Positions 5,638 through 8,088 of a DNA stretch of 8,088 nucleotides are shown here, one piece after another (position 1 is the first letter of the stretch; every line of letters begins with the position of its first letter). The DNA is taken from contig JBBILQ010000084.1 of NCBI GenBank assembly GCA_037444845.1, positions 1 to 8,088 on the forward strand. Direction: 5' to 3'. The stretch comes from JARYMI01 sp037444845. GTDB lineage: Bacteria > Acidobacteriota > Aminicenantia > Aminicenantales > UBA8522. The notes under the pieces were generated by a model that searched no databases, had not been told where the DNA came from, and saw nothing but the letters and a program-made list of their open reading frames with translations. The position numbers were made by a program, and so were the translations under genes.

Positions 5638-8088
5638 ATGAATCAAAGTCTTTCCAAGTTCCAAGACCTCTTGCGCGAGCTTTTCCAATTTGATTGTGCC
5701 GACCTCGACTTCGGCATCTATCGCATTATGAACCATAAACGGGATGTGGTCGAAAAGTTCATTACCGAGACTCTCCCAAAGGCCGTTACCCAGGAGTTAG
5801 AGCGCGGCACGCTGGCAGAACAGGCCCAGGCCGCCAAAGAGCTGGAATCCGCCAAAAAGAAGGTGCTTGAAGTCCTGGGTGAGGATGCCCTGGCCGCCGA
5901 TGGCGGTCTTGTCGAAAAGTACCGCGACACAAAGGCCGGGAAGGAATATCTGGCGGCGCGCGCCAAATCTTCAGGTTCGCGCAGCAGTGACGCTCTTGAA
6001 GCATCCGTCTACAATCACCTCTACGCTTTTTTCAGCCGCTACTACCAGGACGGCGATTTCATCTCCAAGCGCCGCTACTCGAAGCGTGAACGCTACGCCA
6101 TCCCATACAACGGGGAGGAAGTCTATCTCTATTGGGCCAACTATGACCAGTATTATGTCAAGACCGCTGAATACTTCACGGATTACGCTTTTACTTCACC
6201 CAATGGCGTGGGCGTGCATTTCAAGCTCAAGGCCGCAGACGTCGAGCAGGACAACGTTAAGGGCGAAAAGCGATTCTTCCTTCCCTGTCTGGCGGAGATT
6301 TCCTGGGACGAGGCTGCACGGAACCTCGTTATCCCCTTTGAGTACAGACCGCTCACTGAGCAAGAAAACATCGCCTTCGGACAGAAAAACCAGCAGGAAG
6401 CAATTATCGCCAGGACACTGGAGGATATTCCCAAGCGGCTTTCGCTGAAAACTGCCGGACCTGCCCTGGCCGCCCTGACCACCGAGCGGCGCAAGACAAG
6501 CGATGGTGAGCCGGTTACTTTCCTTGAACATCACCTCCGGCAATATACACGCCGCAATACGTCCGACTTTTTCATCCACAAGGACCTGAAGGGCTTCCTT
6601 TCCCGCGAGCTGGATTTTTATCTCAAGAATGAAGTACTGAACTTGGACGAAATGGAAGCCTCCGGCGAAGACCGGGCCGAGGGCTGGTTTCAGATGATGC
6701 GCTTAATCAAGGCCATTGGAAGCCGGATCATCGAATTTCTCCATCAGATTGAAGAATTCCAGAAAATGCTCTGGGAGAAACGCAAGTTTGTCACCGAGAC
6801 GGGCTATTGCATCACTGTCGGGAATATCAACGAGAGCTTTTACGCTGATATCGCCGCCTGCGATGCCCAGTGGGACGAGTGGAAAACCCTCTTTCATATC
6901 GATGAGGAGAAGAGCGACCTGTTCACCTCCGGAAAAAGCAAGAAGGACAAGCGCATTGCCTTTTTAAAGTCCCACCCGACGCTGGTGCTGGACACCAAGC
7001 ATTTCGACGATGGTTTTGCGGACAGGCTGCTTGGCAGCATTGAAGACCTGGACGGCAAGACCGACGGCCTGCTGATTCACAGCGAGAACTTCCAGGCCCT
7101 CAGTCTGCTGCTGGAGAAGTACCGCGAGAGCATTAAGTGTATTCATATAGATCCTCCTTACAATACTGACGCGAGTGGATTCCTATACAAGAATGCTTAT
7201 CGCCATTCAAGCTGGCTTTCTATGATGAAGGAGCGCAATCTGGCCGCCAGGAATATGTTGAAAGCAGAAGGCACTTTCTTCTGTCATATTGACGAGAACG
7301 AATTCGAGCGGCTGCGCCTCGTGTTGTTAGAAGATTTTGATTACGTAGGGACAGCTGTTTGGGATAAGTTGAATCCGATGATGGGCGCACAAGAATTGGC
7401 CATTCAACATGAGTACGTCCTTTTATGTGCGTACGAAGCACGAGCGTTCGAAATAAGACCTGAAAACGTTAGGCTCATTCTCTCAATGGCTACTTCAATA
7501 ATAAACAAATGCAAAGGCGTAACTGAGCGTGCGAAGAAAGAATTCAATGAATGGGTGAGAAATGAACCAGGGCTCACAGGAGGCGAGCGTGCATATCAGT
7601 ATCTGGATGATAATGGCCGTGTTTACAGATTGGTCGCAATGACCTGGCCAAATCCAAATCCACCACCACCCGAATTTTTTGAACCTCTGGTCCATCCTAA
7701 GACAAAAAGACCATGCCCTGTACCAACACGGGGATGGTCGCAGTCGCCTCGGAGAATGAAAGAGCTACTTGATAAGGGAGAAATTATCTTTGGCTCAGAT
7801 GAAACAACACAGCCGCAGAGGAAGGTGTTGCTTTCTACAAAAAAAGCACTAGCATCTATTATTCGCGAAGGAGGCCGCGGCAAGAAGGAACTGGAAAACC
7901 TTGGTCTAGATTTCACCTATAGCCATCCTGTCGCATTCTACGTAACCTTGTTGGACGCTGGCCTAAGAACTGAATCTGGCGAATCTCTGTCACTTGACCA
8001 TTTTGCTGGCTCTGGGACTACAGCCCACGCTGTCATCAACCTCAATCGCGAGGATGGCGGGCGGCGCAAGTTTATTCTCATGGAGATG
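5638..8088 (+). CDS. Beta-class N6-adenine DNA methyltransferase, type III Mod-like, partial (817 codons, 3' end outside window)
   Basis: One frame is open from ATG 5638 to the last base without a stop. The enzyme would transfer a methyl group from AdoMet to adenine in a specific DNA site. Catalytic motif IV, DPPYN (505-509), precedes AdoMet motif I, DHFAGSGTT (787-795), which defines the beta class. SENFQALSLLLEKY (482-495) sits where motif X is expected, and RRKFILMEM at the right edge matches motif II. Between IV and I lies the putative target-recognition region, including PCPVPTRGWSQSPRRMKELL, typical of type III Mod subunits. The N-terminal ~480 residues are unusually long; they include DLDFGIYRI (22-30), a helical Glu/Lys/Ala-rich stretch (~55-85) and a Tyr-rich segment near 140-180. 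Base composition falls in the 505-785 part. The partner is probably a helicase/nuclease downstream, but none is visible. A solitary methyltransferase is also possible. Confidence 0.9.
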   Translation, partial: MNQSLSKFQDLLRELFQFDCADLDFGIYRIMNHKRDVVEKFITETLPKAVTQELERGTLAEQAQAAKELESAKKKVLEVLGEDALAADGGLVEKYRDTKAGKEYLAARAKSSGSRSSDALEASVYNHLYAFFSRYYQDGDFISKRRYSKRERYAIPYNGEEVYLYWANYDQYYVKTAEYFTDYAFTSPNGVGVHFKLKAADVEQDNVKGEKRFFLPCLAEISWDEAARNLVIPFEYRPLTEQENIAFGQKNQQEAIIARTLEDIPKRLSLKTAGPALAALTTERRKTSDGEPVTFLEHHLRQYTRRNTSDFFIHKDLKGFLSRELDFYLKNEVLNLDEMEASGEDRAEGWFQMMRLIKAIGSRIIEFLHQIEEFQKMLWEKRKFVTETGYCITVGNINESFYADIAACDAQWDEWKTLFHIDEEKSDLFTSGKSKKDKRIAFLKSHPTLVLDTKHFDDGFADRLLGSIEDLDGKTDGLLIHSENFQALSLLLEKYRESIKCIHIDPPYNTDASGFLYKNAYRHSSWLSMMKERNLAARNMLKAEGTFFCHIDENEFERLRLVLLEDFDYVGTAVWDKLNPMMGAQELAIQHEYVLLCAYEARAFEIRPENVRLILSMATSIINKCKGVTERAKKEFNEWVRNEPGLTGGERAYQYLDDNGRVYRLVAMTWPNPNPPPPEFFEPLVHPKTKRPCPVPTRGWSQSPRRMKELLDKGEIIFGSDETTQPQRKVLLSTKKALASIIREGGRGKKELENLGLDFTYSHPVAFYVTLLDAGLRTESGESLSLDHFAGSGTTAHAVINLNREDGGRRKFILMEM

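Noticed and set aside
5867..6448. 193-codon plus-strand ORF inside the methyltransferase gene
   Set aside because: It is a shifted frame of the methyltransferase N-terminal region, rich in Ser/Thr/Arg/Pro with no domain pattern, whereas the 5638 frame carries clear motifs and a strong Shine-Dalgarno.
7649..7674. Short CCA-rich tract (Asn-Pro and Pro-Pro run) as a phase-variation repeat in the methyltransferase
   Set aside because: The units are in multiples of three, so slippage would not shift the frame, and the tract is short; it fits a Pro-rich linker. The seven-A run at 7839-7845 is also too short to argue phase variation.

Overview
The window comes from a GC-rich bacterial chromosome with AT-richer intergenic DNA. 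A secreted Asp-box (BNR) repeat protein of more than 1,000 residues beside an anabolic alanine racemase fits Acidobacteriota or Candidatus Aminicenantes-like lineages. That placement is an inference from protein style only; there is no rRNA or other phylogenetic marker here.

Layout. (1) Positions 1-679 hold no intact gene. They contain a long palindromic element (52-213) with imperfect terminal inverted repeats and C/G-rich internal hairpins. Beside it are two decayed minus-strand coding remnants: an AraC-like helix-turn-helix end and the C-terminus of an unidentified beta-rich protein. An extended -10 promoter and a near-perfect Shine-Dalgarno follow, serving the first gene. (2) Positions 680-5028 are an apparent two-gene operon. 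It encodes an exported 1059-residue Asp-box/VPS10-like beta-propeller protein and an alanine racemase (alr) whose GTG start overlaps the preceding stop codon by one base. (3) Positions 5029-5637 are a scar zone. It holds a stem-loop, another extended -10 promoter, and a 40-codon ORF resembling the DUF6922 family that is preceded in frame by a 13-codon ORF. After these come the first ~55 residues of a Schlafen/AlbA_2-type regulator, cut off inside its conserved core, and the out-of-frame tail of a gene. (4) Positions 5638-8088 are a long ORF that runs off the right edge. It encodes a beta-class N6-adenine DNA methyltransferase of type III Mod style, with DPPYN before FAGSGTT and a very large N-terminal region.

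How the parts work together. The left operon looks like housekeeping/cell-envelope function. The right part is the start of a restriction-modification or phage-defence locus. The methyltransferase probably precedes a helicase/nuclease gene outside the window, and its small upstream partners have been eroded by deletion. No complete new system can be demonstrated here. The most unusual items are the palindromic element, the deletion scar ahead of the methyltransferase, and the mosaic composition of the methyltransferase gene.
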